Source: JBCBWG01 sp964579305
GTDB lineage: Bacteria > Pseudomonadota > Alphaproteobacteria > Rhizobiales > Hyphomicrobiaceae
NCBI GenBank assembly: GCA_964579305.1
Contig: CAZOGY010000005.1
Location: 1 to 64,000, forward strand
Direction: 5' to 3'
DNA length: 64,000 bases
A program made the position numbers and the translations under genes. Positions 27,781 to 37,426 of the stretch are shown in pieces (the stretch's first letter is position 1; each line of letters starts with the position of its first letter). The notes under the pieces are model-generated. The model was given only the letters and a program-made list of their open reading frames with translations. It did not search any database and had not been told where the DNA came from.

Positions 27781-28509
27781 TTAGCGATTGAGAAGCAAGC
27801 TGGTGCGGAAGAAGTGGCCTGAGCGTGCTTTCAGACCGCGCGGCAAGAATGGGATCTTTTCAATCGTCGATGCGATTTCTTCGCCTGGAGAGCGGATCTC
27901 GCTTTCGTCGATGATGTTGCCGATCAAAGGCGCCTCCACCAAGGCAAGCGCCTCGCTTGCATGACTGACTTCGGCGATCGTGCTTCTACCCGCTACGGCA
28001 TAGAGAAAGACTGCGTCGCAAGCGCGGGCCAGTCCGACGGCGCTTGGCAGATTTGCTGCGGCGTCGCAGATCGGCGGAAGCTGTAAGACAACTTGGCCGT
28101 AGCGGGCCAGATCGTCCTTGAACAGACGCCGCATGTGATCTGGGTTGCTGAACAGGCCGCGTGCTTTTTCATCGGGGACCGCGGCAAGGCGGTCGAACCC
28201 GTCGACATCCGTCACGATTTGCGCAGCGGTCACTGGCGCCGATGGGTCCCACTTCGCAGGCTCCTGGTTTGCGGGCGATGCGGCAACCGATACGTCAAGC
28301 AGGACGGTGCGGCGGCCGGAGGCTGCAAAGACCTTGGCTAATGTGCGCGAGAACGATGCGATATCGATGTTGCCGGTTGGTGCGGCCAAGCCCACAATGC
28401 GGGCACCGGCGATGTTGGTGCGATGCATGACGGTCTCGATCGGCGCGGTATTGACCGGTGGGTTTTGACGGTCCGGCCGCGCTGATGCGGTGATCTGTGC
28501 TGTGGTCAT
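27781..28509 (-). CDS. CpsD/CapB-like P-loop protein with lost ATP-binding motifs
   Basis: A 242-residue protein (282 if started at 28629, inside the upstream gene). Fold and position match the BY-kinase/CpsD proteins that partner Wzz in exopolysaccharide synthesis: the strand GARIVGLAAPTGNIDIASFS sits where Walker A should be, RRTVLLDVSVAASP where Walker A' is, YGQVVLQLPPI where Walker B is, followed by the usual ACDAVFLYAVAGRSTIAEV. However, the Walker A Lys-Ser/Thr is absent, A' lacks its second acidic residue, and Walker B reads LQLPP, not IDTPP. There is no C-terminal tyrosine cluster. It is probably a non-catalytic regulatory partner. GGTGGAG upstream supports the start at 28509. Confidence 0.75.
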   Translation of the reverse strand: MTTAQITASARPDRQNPPVNTAPIETVMHRTNIAGARIVGLAAPTGNIDIASFSRTLAKVFAASGRRTVLLDVSVAASPANQEPAKWDPSAPVTAAQIVTDVDGFDRLAAVPDEKARGLFSNPDHMRRLFKDDLARYGQVVLQLPPICDAAANLPSAVGLARACDAVFLYAVAGRSTIAEVSHASEALALVEAPLIGNIIDESEIRSPGEEIASTIEKIPFLPRGLKARSGHFFRTSLLLNR

Positions 28510-28603
28510 GGCTTTGTCTCCACCGGGGGCGAGCCCGCTCTTTTGCTTGCCGTTGTCATGCGCGCTGGCGCTGGGGCTGGATATGGCCGAAGCTTGGCAG
28601 CCG

Positions 28604-29953
28604 TCATCCCGTCCGGCGGGCTGGTTCATTCAGGTCTGATTGTTCTGTTGGCTCCGGCGTACCACTTCGCTCGCGATCGGGGTCGATCATAGCTTGCGGG
28701 ACGCGTTGTTTGATGCGCGCGATGGTCGGGACGCCGGTGAGTTGCTCGAGGTGGTCGGTGCCGCGCAAGCTTGTGTCAAACTGTTCAGCAGCCTGGGCGA
28801 GGCCGAGGCTGACGAGGATTGCGCCGAGGGTGCCGGCCAGCAAGATCTTGAGCACGGAGGTCAGCGGTTGGATCGGGTCCGTTGGTGGGTCAACCACCCG
28901 CACCAGCGCCGGTGCCTTCAAGAGGTCAAACGCGCCGGAGCTGCCGAGCGACCGGACGGATGAAACAACGCGACGATAGTTTTGGCGGGCCTGCGCGAGC
29001 TCCGATTGAAGCCGCTGTTTTTCAGCCAGTAGGGTCCCAAGCCGTTCCAGTTCGTTTGCCTTTCGCTGGGCACTTGCCTCCAGCGCGGCGATCTCGCGTT
29101 GCAGGGTCGCGGCCCGCTCCGCCAACGGTTGCAGTGCCCGAAGTTCCGCAAGTTCGGTGCGGGCGCGATCGACCGAGCCCCCCGCATCCTCGTTGGCTTG
29201 CGCGATCTGCCGTGCGCGCTCGCTGATGAGGCTAGCGAGCGGCGCGGTCGTTTCAGCGCCGATCGCCCCTGCAATTTTCTGGGACAACTCCCGCTGGGTT
29301 GTCTCCAGCGACAGCGTTTTGGCCTCGACCGTCTGCCTGTCGGCGGTGCGGTTGGCGCGCAGGGTTTGAAGCGTGGCTGGGGTTAAGTCAGGTGCTTCGG
29401 TCTCAAGCCGGCGCAACTGGGTCTCAAGCCGCGCGATCTCATTGGCGCGCGATTGCGCGAGGAAGGACTTGGCATCGTTGCCGCCGTCGGCAGGATTGAG
29501 CAGGACCTCAAAAAGCTGAGTGATCAGCAAATTGAGATGCGTGGCCAGGACTTGGCGGTCCTCGCCCCGGAGCGCGATCCGCATGAAGCTATCGCCGACG
29601 GGCTCGACGCTGATGCGTCCACGCAGGTTTTCAACGGCGCGGCCAACGTCTACGGGGCTCTTGAGTTCGGGGTCGATCGACGTGACGACCTTGCTCAAGA
29701 TGAACTGGCTCTTGAGAAGGGCATCGATGCCTTTGATCTTGGCTGCGATTTGCTTTTCGTACGTGATCCCGCGGCGGCTGCCTTGCAGAGCGTCGCTTTC
29801 CTGCAGCATCAGCAGCGCCGCGCTCTCATAAAGCCGCGGCAGCGAAAGCGCGAGCATCACGGTTGCCGGCAGCAAGATCAACAGCGGCACGATCAGCAGA
29901 TAGCGGCGGCGCCAGGCGACGCGGAACAGAGTTGCCAGAATGGTCGCATTCAT
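28604..29953 (-). CDS. Wzz/Wzc-type polysaccharide chain-length protein
   Basis: A 449-residue inner-membrane co-polymerase. The first transmembrane helix (about 17-38, LLIVPLLILLPATVMLALSL) leads into a Wzz domain (YESAALLMLQESDALQG), a long coiled coil (about 170-330) and a second helix near 375-395 (KILLAGTLGAILVSLGLA) preceded by the Pro-rich motif VVDPPTDPIQPLTSV. This is the layout of PCP-2a proteins that control polymer length with Wzy. No kinase domain is fused; the downstream P-loop-like gene is the expected separate partner. ATG 29953 has AAAGGA upstream. The upstream 43 residues rich in His and Cys look spurious. Confidence 0.9.
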   Translation of the reverse strand: MNATILATLFRVAWRRRYLLIVPLLILLPATVMLALSLPRLYESAALLMLQESDALQGSRRGITYEKQIAAKIKGIDALLKSQFILSKVVTSIDPELKSPVDVGRAVENLRGRISVEPVGDSFMRIALRGEDRQVLATHLNLLITQLFEVLLNPADGGNDAKSFLAQSRANEIARLETQLRRLETEAPDLTPATLQTLRANRTADRQTVEAKTLSLETTQRELSQKIAGAIGAETTAPLASLISERARQIAQANEDAGGSVDRARTELAELRALQPLAERAATLQREIAALEASAQRKANELERLGTLLAEKQRLQSELAQARQNYRRVVSSVRSLGSSGAFDLLKAPALVRVVDPPTDPIQPLTSVLKILLAGTLGAILVSLGLAQAAEQFDTSLRGTDHLEQLTGVPTIARIKQRVPQAMIDPDRERSGTPEPTEQSDLNEPARRTG

Positions 29954-30056
29954 GCCGCGTGGTCCTTTTTTGCAGCAAAGACAGGGCGGAAACGGTACAA
30001 ACGCCACCGTGTCTGAAGTTTTCGTGTCGCGCCAGGGATGCGTGTCATCGCACTGC

Positions 30057-33000
30057 TCATGGTGTCCCCGCAGCCAAGGCAATGATGGACTGCCGCATCT
30101 TTTCGAGATCAGCTCGCGTCAGTTTTGTTGCGTTGGCCCATGTCGCGCCGATCCGATCGCGCAATTGACGGGCCAAGCGGCGCGCTGCGGCCGTGTCTTG
30201 TTGGTCAAGCCAGATCAGCCAGCGCTGGTCTATGACACCGTCCGCCATGTCGAGGAGATCGCGGTCGATGACAGCCCGGCGCGGGCAGATTTGCGCAGCG
30301 GGGTAAATCACTTGTGAGTCACCCTCTCGGCCATCGAGCGGGTCGAAGGGGTCGGCGGTTGGCAGGTTTGCATGCCACTGGATGTAGCGCTCGGCAGCCG
30401 TTGTATGCAGCCAAGCGCCAGCCGTCAGCCGGTGGCGCTGGGTATTGTAAATCCAGACCGTGCGGCCCTTGGCGCGTTCGACCGCGATCGTCTTGCGATC
30501 GATGCCGTAGCCGTGGTTGATCACGATCACATCGAACAGGCCCGCAAGCGCTTTGTTTCCTGGCGTGTTGAGGTGGCCGGCAAGCTTGAGGCCGGGGCCG
30601 GCAGCGCGGCGCAACGCAGCGAGGCGGCCCACCAGATCGCGGCCGCGCGCGCTGGGATTGCTGGGCTCATCGGCGCCTGTGAAAACTGGCATCGGTCCGC
30701 CTTGCTTTCGCAGATCGGCGAGGAGGGCTGCGGTGAACTTGGCTGTGCGGTCGAGACCGATACGGTACTGCAGGGCGCGCAACGGGTCATACAGCAACGG
30801 CCCTGCCGCAAAACCCGCCTTGCGCGCGCTGTCGAGTTCTTCGATGAACGGTTGGGTGCCCCCGCGCAAAGGCGTTTCGACCGCGGCCGTGTTGCCGGTT
30901 AGGCCAAAGCCCACCAGACGCTGCATATCGCACTGTGCTTGACGGCGGCGGTCACCCCGCGTTGCGCCGAGCCAGGACAGGTGCGGTGGATAGCCGAAGT
31001 AAAACCCGGCCGGTTTGGTCGCGCGCGGCAGGCGCATCGGCAGGACGTCGACGGTGAAGGGTACGCGATGCACGTCGCCCGGTCGGTCCGGGTCCGCGAC
31101 TTCTAACGCGCCTTGATAAAGCCCCGGTCGCGCGTTCGTTGGGACCTTGACCCACACCTCGATGCGCCGTGCCTGTCCAGCGCGCAGCGCAAGAGGCTGG
31201 GACAGCGGCCGCAACATATGATCGGTCAGGCGCAGGAGGCTGCCGTCCGCGGGGCGGCGCGTCAGACGGTACTGTCCGGCCCAGGCGCGCGCGCCAAGCG
31301 CCGTGCGCGCTTTGGCATGTTTGAGCGGCAGCACACGGATACGCGGGCGATCGATCGTCCGCGTGGACGTGACCTGGAAGGTGACGCGGACATCGGTGCC
31401 ACGTGCGGTGACCTTTCGGTCCGGCGCCTGCACTTCTGGCTTGGGTGATGCTCGTGTTGTCCGGTCAGCTGATGCCAACGATACGGCGATTGCGTCCGTT
31501 GCCTTGCTGGTGGCTGTGTCCTTTTCGGCGACCGGTGCGGGGGTGGGTGCAATCCGCCAATTGGACCGGTACCAGTCCTCGCGATAGCGGATCACTTGGT
31601 TCAAGGCGGCGCGTGAACCTACGGGCTCGACCAGAATGGCTGAGATGAAGCGGCCATCTGCATTGATGCTTTGCACGTCAACCACAATGCCGCTTTTGCG
31701 GACAAGCACTTCAACGGATTTGCGGGCGCCGCGATCACGGCCAAACGCCGTCCAAGCATCGTCCTCGACGGTATGTTCGCGATCCAGGCCGCGGAGATAG
31801 CGCTGCGCAATCCAGTCCGCCGGCGTCAGATCTTGAGCCAGCAGAACGCGGCCATTGACGGTGATGCGCCGTTTCAGAGCATGGGGGAGGAATTCCCACT
31901 CGCCGGTATCTTCGCTCCAGACCGTGACCCGATAACGGCCCGGATCGGCTGGAAGACGGATCTGGGTCACACCGCGCAGGCCGCTTGAAATCACCGGGTC
32001 CGGCATGGGCCGAGTGCGCGGGCGGACATTGCGCCCCGACACGCGGGCGTCGTCCGGACCAATCCGCTCAAAGCCGGGCGGTAATGGGGCGTCAGGACCG
32101 CGCAAGGCATACCCGCGTGCGCGACCTGGGAGCCGTTGCAGCGGGACGAGGTCAAATCGCTCGATGACCACGTTGGTTTGCTGCGGGAATGGCCAGAACG
32201 CGATCAAGCGCACGTCGGCGGCGTTCAATGGGCGTTTGTTGGACGTCTTCAGTCCGTCGAGGCCAACGCGCAATGAAAACGGTCCAGGCGGGAAACTGCG
32301 TTCGATGTTGACCCTGTTTGCGTAACCATTGGACAGGCCATCATCGATACGCAGCACGATCTTTTTCGGGGACGGGCCTGTGACGCGGCCTGAAATAACG
32401 GCTTCACGGCCTGAGAAATCTTGCGGCTTGGCATAGCGCTTGACAACGGCTGGCACACCGGACGGTAGGCGAATGGTGCCTTCGGGCGCAGCGCGGTTTG
32501 GCTTGGCGTTCGTGCGTGGGCGTGCCGGCGCGGGCTCGCGTTGGGGCTGACGGGCGACTGCCGGTTGCGATGGGCCGCGCGCGCTGGCTTGAGGCCGGCC
32601 CGCGAGGGAGGCCGGCTGCAACACCATCTCGGTGATTTTTATGTCGGCTGCATCATTGGCCGGCCAGAATGCGATCAGGCGAAGGTCGGCGGCGTTGAGA
32701 ACGCGTCCGTTCGTTGCTTTCAGTCCTGTGATTGCGACGCGCAATCGAAACGGCCCCGGCGGGAACTCACGCTCCACGTTGGCGCGCGTGGCGTAACCTG
32801 TCGATGCGCCGTCGTCGACGCGGACGACCGCGCGAATTGTCTGCTGTCCGGTAACCTCGCCTCGGATAAACACCTCGGCGTTGGTGCCGTCCAATGGTGC
32901 GCGTGGGCGCACGATGATCGGTGCTGGTCCGGCACCCAGGAGCTTGACACCTTCGGCTGCCGCTTCTGCACGGGTTGCAAACCGGCTGATTGAGACACGC

Positions 33001-33440
33001 CCGCCGTCGAGCGGGAAGACAACCAGTTGGCGAATGTTCGATAGGTCCAGGGCCCGTCCGGACGGCGTTGTCAGCGCGCGGGCCGGGACGGCAAGGGAGA
33101 ATGGTCCGGGATTGAGCGTCAGATTGAGATTGAAGCGGTCTGCGTATTTCGGCCCGAGGCGATCATCGACGCGGATGACGATTTTGGTCGCACTGCCGAT
33201 GACGCGGCCCTCGACCACGATTTTTTCATCGGGTTTGATCGTCAGCGGCTTTTGGGCCCAGTACTTGACTGGCGCCTGTCCCGTCTGGAAATCGGCGCTG
33301 AGAGCCGGTGCGGCGGCCAACGCCATTGTCAGCATTGGGGTGAGGGAGAGCGCTGCGGCGCAAGCAGCCCTTTTGCAGGCCAAATTTGCGCGCGCGACAC
33401 GTGCCACGCGTTGCAACATGCTCGGGTCGAAAAGCGTCAT
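30057..33440 (-). CDS. Large secreted GH123/DUF4091-like protein with three internal repeats
   Basis: A 1127-residue exported protein. Residues 1-48 form a signal peptide (hydrophobic core, likely cut near ALS-ADF). Three beta-rich repeats follow (about 60-160, 195-290, 350-460), each with (V/I)xGxV, RVDD or RIDD, YAxRxN, PPGPF or PGPF, and a closing L-x-x-I-A-F-W-P-like segment. A Pro/Arg-rich linker separates repeats two and three. A further beta domain (about 500-640) precedes a C-terminal part (about 690-1100) resembling glycoside hydrolase 123/DUF4091: an FTVDVLPMRLPRA junction, then a barrel with FTGADEPSNP (Asp924-Glu925, the GH123-type acidic pair) and WIYNTQRHRLTAG. I infer a periplasmic or outer-surface enzyme acting on the polysaccharide. 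Its stop overlaps the acyltransferase context as ATGA coupling at 33437-33440. Confidence 0.72.
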   Translation of the reverse strand: MTLFDPSMLQRVARVARANLACKRAACAAALSLTPMLTMALAAAPALSADFQTGQAPVKYWAQKPLTIKPDEKIVVEGRVIGSATKIVIRVDDRLGPKYADRFNLNLTLNPGPFSLAVPARALTTPSGRALDLSNIRQLVVFPLDGGRVSISRFATRAEAAAEGVKLLGAGPAPIIVRPRAPLDGTNAEVFIRGEVTGQQTIRAVVRVDDGASTGYATRANVEREFPPGPFRLRVAITGLKATNGRVLNAADLRLIAFWPANDAADIKITEMVLQPASLAGRPQASARGPSQPAVARQPQREPAPARPRTNAKPNRAAPEGTIRLPSGVPAVVKRYAKPQDFSGREAVISGRVTGPSPKKIVLRIDDGLSNGYANRVNIERSFPPGPFSLRVGLDGLKTSNKRPLNAADVRLIAFWPFPQQTNVVIERFDLVPLQRLPGRARGYALRGPDAPLPPGFERIGPDDARVSGRNVRPRTRPMPDPVISSGLRGVTQIRLPADPGRYRVTVWSEDTGEWEFLPHALKRRITVNGRVLLAQDLTPADWIAQRYLRGLDREHTVEDDAWTAFGRDRGARKSVEVLVRKSGIVVDVQSINADGRFISAILVEPVGSRAALNQVIRYREDWYRSNWRIAPTPAPVAEKDTATSKATDAIAVSLASADRTTRASPKPEVQAPDRKVTARGTDVRVTFQVTSTRTIDRPRIRVLPLKHAKARTALGARAWAGQYRLTRRPADGSLLRLTDHMLRPLSQPLALRAGQARRIEVWVKVPTNARPGLYQGALEVADPDRPGDVHRVPFTVDVLPMRLPRATKPAGFYFGYPPHLSWLGATRGDRRRQAQCDMQRLVGFGLTGNTAAVETPLRGGTQPFIEELDSARKAGFAAGPLLYDPLRALQYRIGLDRTAKFTAALLADLRKQGGPMPVFTGADEPSNPSARGRDLVGRLAALRRAAGPGLKLAGHLNTPGNKALAGLFDVIVINHGYGIDRKTIAVERAKGRTVWIYNTQRHRLTAGAWLHTTAAERYIQWHANLPTADPFDPLDGREGDSQVIYPAAQICPRRAVIDRDLLDMADGVIDQRWLIWLDQQDTAAARRLARQLRDRIGATWANATKLTRADLEKMRQSIIALAAGTP

Positions 33441-34168
33441 GACGGCTCGTTCTCGATCTGGCGTTTCACGACAGCAGGAATACCGGCTGCAAGCACGTTG
33501 GGTGGTAGATCTTTCGTGACGACACTTCCGTTGGCGACCACCGTGCCGCGGCCAATGGTGACACCGGCGCTGACGATGCAGCGTGCGCCGAGCCAGACAT
33601 CGTCTTCCAGGATGATCGGTCCGGTCTGGTTATCATCATCAGCCTCGCCGGCGGCTCGCCGCTTGGCGTTGAGCGGGTGGCCCGGATAGCCGGTCAATCG
33701 GCAGTCGGCGGCGATGCGGACGTTGTTGCCGATCTTGACGAGGTCGGCGACGGCAATGTTGACGCCCCAGGAGATGCTGCAGTTATCGCCGACAATCAAT
33801 TTGGGCGGGGTTGCCGAGACCGACCGGCCAGACATCAAGGTTTTGCCGGCGACGCGGCAATCTGATCCAAACGTCAGTTTCAAGGGGCCCAGTATCAACG
33901 GCATCCCGCCGTAGATGAAAAGGCGCGGCGCTGGTGCATCCAGGCGGGCTTTGAATAAAGGCGTTATATAAAGAATGTGATAGGCGCGGCTTAGCACATG
34001 CACCACGTTGCGGTGGGCATAGTACATCGCAAGGTGAAGGCCCGGGATCACAGGCACACTTGCCGTGCGCACGGCATAACCGGCTTTGTAGATCAATTGC
34101 GCGAGCGGGGTTTCACGCGCTTTCACCCATTCGCGGAATGAGCGGTTTGGTGAGGTGACATCGGCCAT
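33437..34168 (-). CDS. Hexapeptide-repeat O-acyltransferase (LbH family)
   Basis: A 243-residue left-handed beta-helix transferase, probably an acetyltransferase decorating a sugar of the exopolysaccharide. The C-terminal half holds hexapeptide repeats (IVGDNCSISWGVNIAVADLV, IGNNVRIAADCRL, LEDDVWLGARCIVSAGVTIG) and the closing GTVVANGSVVTKDLPPNVLA motif typical of the colanic-acid/NodL-like acetyltransferase group, ending in AGIPAVVKR. ATG 34168 is chosen because TTGGAG lies nine bases upstream; TTG 34183 is an alternative. Its stop overlaps the start of the GH123-like gene by four bases. Confidence 0.9.
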   Translation of the reverse strand: MADVTSPNRSFREWVKARETPLAQLIYKAGYAVRTASVPVIPGLHLAMYYAHRNVVHVLSRAYHILYITPLFKARLDAPAPRLFIYGGMPLILGPLKLTFGSDCRVAGKTLMSGRSVSATPPKLIVGDNCSISWGVNIAVADLVKIGNNVRIAADCRLTGYPGHPLNAKRRAAGEADDDNQTGPIILEDDVWLGARCIVSAGVTIGRGTVVANGSVVTKDLPPNVLAAGIPAVVKRQIENEPS

Positions 34169-34197
34169 CGGTTTGAACTCCAATCATAAGCGGCGGT

Positions 34198-35925
34198 TCA
34201 GCTGCGTGCGACGCCAGCGCGATATCCGCCAAATCGTGGTTTTCGGCTCAATTTTTCTGGCGAGGGTCGTTGTGTTTCGTGCTCGCGGCTGACGCGATAG
34301 ACCATGCGGCTAAACGACGTCACGAGGCCAACGAGGATGTAAATCGGCCAACTGAAACCTTGTGTCAGGAATGCACCTGACACCGCAAAGCCGACGAGGC
34401 CGGCCAACAGCCCCAAACCGATCGCTTCGATTTCAACGCCGGCCGCTGCTTCTTTCGCGCGGGCAATTGCTTTTCGCGTCGTGGAAACGGCAGCGAGAAA
34501 CATGCCCAGGAAAAGTCCAAAACCAATCAAGCCGGTTTCGGCCAGGACGCCAAGCCAAGTGCTATGGGGCGCACGCGCAATGCCCCGCCAGCGCGGTGTG
34601 TAATAAAAATACTGGCTTGGGAAGTTATACATCCCGACCCCGGTGAAGGGGTGATAGGCGGCCATATTGAAGGCGGTGGTCCATGTCTCGATGCGTTGCT
34701 GGGCAGAATCATCGAGGCCGCCGCGTTCGCTCAGTTCGCGCACGCCCCCCGATTCCCGGTTGCGCAAGTCCATGCCCCAGACAATGAGAAGTAATGCGGC
34801 CACGCCGAGAAAGGCCAGCAGCGCCTTGGAACGCACCAGGATCAAACCGAGCAGCCCGCTTGTCGCAAGCAAACCAAGGGCAGCGCCACGGCTTTGTGTA
34901 AACAAGATGCCGGCGACAATAATCGGTAAGCAGGCTGCGGCGACAAAACTCAGCGGCCGTGTTAATCCAACGCGCATGAGAAAAGCGAGCGCGAGACCGA
35001 ATGGAAACATCAAGACCAGGGCCAGGTCGTTTGGATCGCCGAGCTTTGATGATCCGCGTAACGGCAATCCGCGGCGCGCGTTTTCAATGTCTTCGGGCGT
35101 TGAATACAACGTGCGGCCGATGGTGACCCGTGTGCCTTCGACGAGATCGATGCCGTAGATCTTGTTATAAATGGCGACCAGGCCGACCAGGGTTCCAGCG
35201 ATCAAGATGATAATGATACCGCCGATGAAGTGCTCAGGCCGGCGCGGTGCCCACGCCAGAAGCAACGTCACTGCGGCGATCTTCCAGTAAATCGAACCCC
35301 AGGCGGACAACGTGATCTGCGGTTCTGCGGCCGTGACCGCGCCAAATGTCACGAAAATAAAGAACAGTACGAATAGCAGAAGTTCATTGCCGGCTGGCAC
35401 GTCGTTCAAGTCTTCAAGCCATTTGTACCAAAAGACGATCGCCAGGGCGGAAAGTGTTGCGTTGCCGAGTGCAAACAATCGCAGGCCGTCGGTTTCGATT
35501 GGAACATATGTGACGAGCGCGATGTAGCTCATATTCAGCCAGACCGTTGCTATTGTCGCCGTGAGGGCGGGCAGCATGAAACGAGCCCGGACCGTTTTGT
35601 CCGTCAGTGATCGTGAAATTGCGATGATGGTCATGCCTGCCAGCGCGGCAGTGCCAGATAACAGGGCAAGACGGGCCGGCATCGACGGGTAGGCTTCGTT
35701 CAGGCGGAAAAACGAAAAGCACACGAAAATGAAGGCGAGCCAGGCTGGCTGTTGCAGGACCGCTGGAATAAACGGCAAGGCACCGAGCGGGATCAAAAGC
35801 AGAGCATTTTCATAGACGAGCGCGAGCGCAAGGATCACGGCAGCGGACGCCACCATGATTTGCGCCGCTGGGCGGTTCCAACCGGCAAAACCCGAAGCTG
35901 AAAACGGCGCGCTAGCCGCGGCCAT
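34198..35925 (-). CDS. Wzy-like O-antigen polymerase/ligase family protein
   Basis: A 575-residue inner-membrane protein with about a dozen hydrophobic helices. The Wzy_C/O-antigen ligase signature is visible: FTQSRGAALGLLATSGLLGL, then a periplasmic loop with FTGVGMYNFP and APHSTWLGVLAETGLIGFGL, where the HSTW histidine matches the conserved His of WaaL/Wzy proteins. It probably polymerises the repeat unit on undecaprenyl carriers in the periplasm. Its start overlaps the end of the flippase gene by 14 bases, and it runs into the acyltransferase gene 30 bases downstream, so it is part of a tightly packed operon. Confidence 0.9.
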   Translation of the reverse strand: MAAASAPFSASGFAGWNRPAAQIMVASAAVILALALVYENALLLIPLGALPFIPAVLQQPAWLAFIFVCFSFFRLNEAYPSMPARLALLSGTAALAGMTIIAISRSLTDKTVRARFMLPALTATIATVWLNMSYIALVTYVPIETDGLRLFALGNATLSALAIVFWYKWLEDLNDVPAGNELLLFVLFFIFVTFGAVTAAEPQITLSAWGSIYWKIAAVTLLLAWAPRRPEHFIGGIIIILIAGTLVGLVAIYNKIYGIDLVEGTRVTIGRTLYSTPEDIENARRGLPLRGSSKLGDPNDLALVLMFPFGLALAFLMRVGLTRPLSFVAAACLPIIVAGILFTQSRGAALGLLATSGLLGLILVRSKALLAFLGVAALLLIVWGMDLRNRESGGVRELSERGGLDDSAQQRIETWTTAFNMAAYHPFTGVGMYNFPSQYFYYTPRWRGIARAPHSTWLGVLAETGLIGFGLFLGMFLAAVSTTRKAIARAKEAAAGVEIEAIGLGLLAGLVGFAVSGAFLTQGFSWPIYILVGLVTSFSRMVYRVSREHETQRPSPEKLSRKPRFGGYRAGVARS

Positions 35926-37426
35926 AACGAAAACCTCCCGGCGGCAAGATCACAAGGCGCGTTGCAACCATCACGCCAACAAGCACTGCCGCTGCGATGG
36001 CGGTGTAGGCTGTGCGCAGGATCGGCATATCGAGCGACGGTGCAAGCAGGACGAGGGCGGCGCCGGCGGCGAACGTCAGGCAGGCGGCCTGCCACGGATA
36101 GGCCACGGGTGCCCGGCTGTAGCCGATGGCGACATGCAGGGTCAGGCGGGTCAGGTTGCCGAGGATCATACTTGCGATGACCCCTGCAATGCCGATTTGA
36201 GGCACAACGAAGATGTAGCCGAGGACGGCGACGGCTGCGCCCGTGAGGTCAATCGCGAGCACGGCGTAGCCATCGTCGCGCGCATACGTTCCCACGTTGG
36301 TGAGTTGGACCAGATGGTGGACGATCTGGGTCATGATCAAAGGCGGGAGGTAAGCCAGTGCTGGTGCGTAGGCCTCAGGCAGGATCGTGAGCACGAGGAC
36401 CGGGCCGAACAGCGCCATCCCGAGCGAGGCAAACAGCAACAGCCCGATCCCAAGCCCCCACATGCGCGCGCTGAGATCCAGGCCGCCCGGCTCATTGAGA
36501 CACGCGATCCGGCGCGGCTGCCACCACAGTTCGAAGGGATAAAGGAGGAGCCAGACGATCAACGCCAGGCGACTTGCCAAGCCAAAGTGGGCAATGACCT
36601 CCGGGGAGACCACGCCTGGAAGCGCAAAGCGGTTGAGGTTGCCGAGCGCATACATGGCAAGCATCGAACCGACGATGGGCAGGCCGTATGTGAGGATCCG
36701 AGCGAAGCCGATCCGCGCGAACGTGATGCCGGTGTCTTTGATCTGAACCGCAAGCATCGCGGCGGCAAAGCACGTGAGAACGACACCATTGCCGGCTATG
36801 ATCCCGTCGATCCCGAACCCGAGCATGAGAACGGTCACGGTCATCGAGACCTGGGCGACCGTCCTGATGACGACGAGCAGCAGGAACGTGCTTGCGCGAT
36901 CGCAAATGCGCACCCAGACCATCGTGAGCTGCGTCATCGAGGTGAATACAGCGGCGACCGTCAACATCCGGAATGCGGCGGGGCTGACGTCAAGGCCGAG
37001 CCATATCAAGATGTAAGGCGAGAATGCTGCGACGGGGATCAGCGCGCACGCGGCGATGGTCAAGGCGCTGCCTAGCAATTCGGCTGTGGCGCTGGCTTTA
37101 TCGCCATCGGTCGCGGCTGTGCTTGCAAAGCGGATGACGACGGCGCTGATCGCCATCGACATGATCAAACTGATCCCTTCGATCACGCTGACGGCGACGT
37201 CGTACACGCCGTAATCGGCCGGCGCGATGAATGCGGCGACGACCGGAAGCATGATCAGCGACACGGCTTTTTCAGTGAAGACGCTGATGCCGTATATCAC
37301 CGCTGATGGGAGCCGGTGGAGCGACTTTAATGCTGGCCAGAACCGGGAGTGGAGTGCCGTTGTTGCGACGCTTGTCATGCGCGTCGCTTTTTGAAACAGG
37401 GCCGTCTGACTGATTGAGCGGAACAT
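35912..37426 (-). CDS. Wzx-like polysaccharide flippase
   Basis: A 504-residue inner-membrane protein of the MOP superfamily (polysaccharide synthesis/oligosaccharide flippase). About 13-14 helices are visible; the first conserved region reads GISVFTEKAVSLIMLPVVAA followed by FIAPADYGVYD, which is the typical Wzx TM1/loop signature, and a second conserved stretch is HFGLASRLALIVWLLLYPFELW. It would translocate lipid-linked repeat units to the periplasm for Wzy. Start choice is uncertain between ATG 37426 and ATG 37378. It shares an operon with the Wzy-like and acyltransferase genes. Confidence 0.9.
   Translation of the reverse strand: MFRSISQTALFQKATRMTSVATTALHSRFWPALKSLHRLPSAVIYGISVFTEKAVSLIMLPVVAAFIAPADYGVYDVAVSVIEGISLIMSMAISAVVIRFASTAATDGDKASATAELLGSALTIAACALIPVAAFSPYILIWLGLDVSPAAFRMLTVAAVFTSMTQLTMVWVRICDRASTFLLLVVIRTVAQVSMTVTVLMLGFGIDGIIAGNGVVLTCFAAAMLAVQIKDTGITFARIGFARILTYGLPIVGSMLAMYALGNLNRFALPGVVSPEVIAHFGLASRLALIVWLLLYPFELWWQPRRIACLNEPGGLDLSARMWGLGIGLLLFASLGMALFGPVLVLTILPEAYAPALAYLPPLIMTQIVHHLVQLTNVGTYARDDGYAVLAIDLTGAAVAVLGYIFVVPQIGIAGVIASMILGNLTRLTLHVAIGYSRAPVAYPWQAACLTFAAGAALVLLAPSLDMPILRTAYTAIAAAVLVGVMVATRLVILPPGGFRYGRG

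Noticed and set aside
35855..37075. A 406-codon plus-strand open frame opposite the flippase gene
   Set aside because: It is antisense to a clear Wzx-like gene, has a His/Arg/Asp/Glu-rich composition typical of high-GC shadow frames, and shows no domain or start signal.
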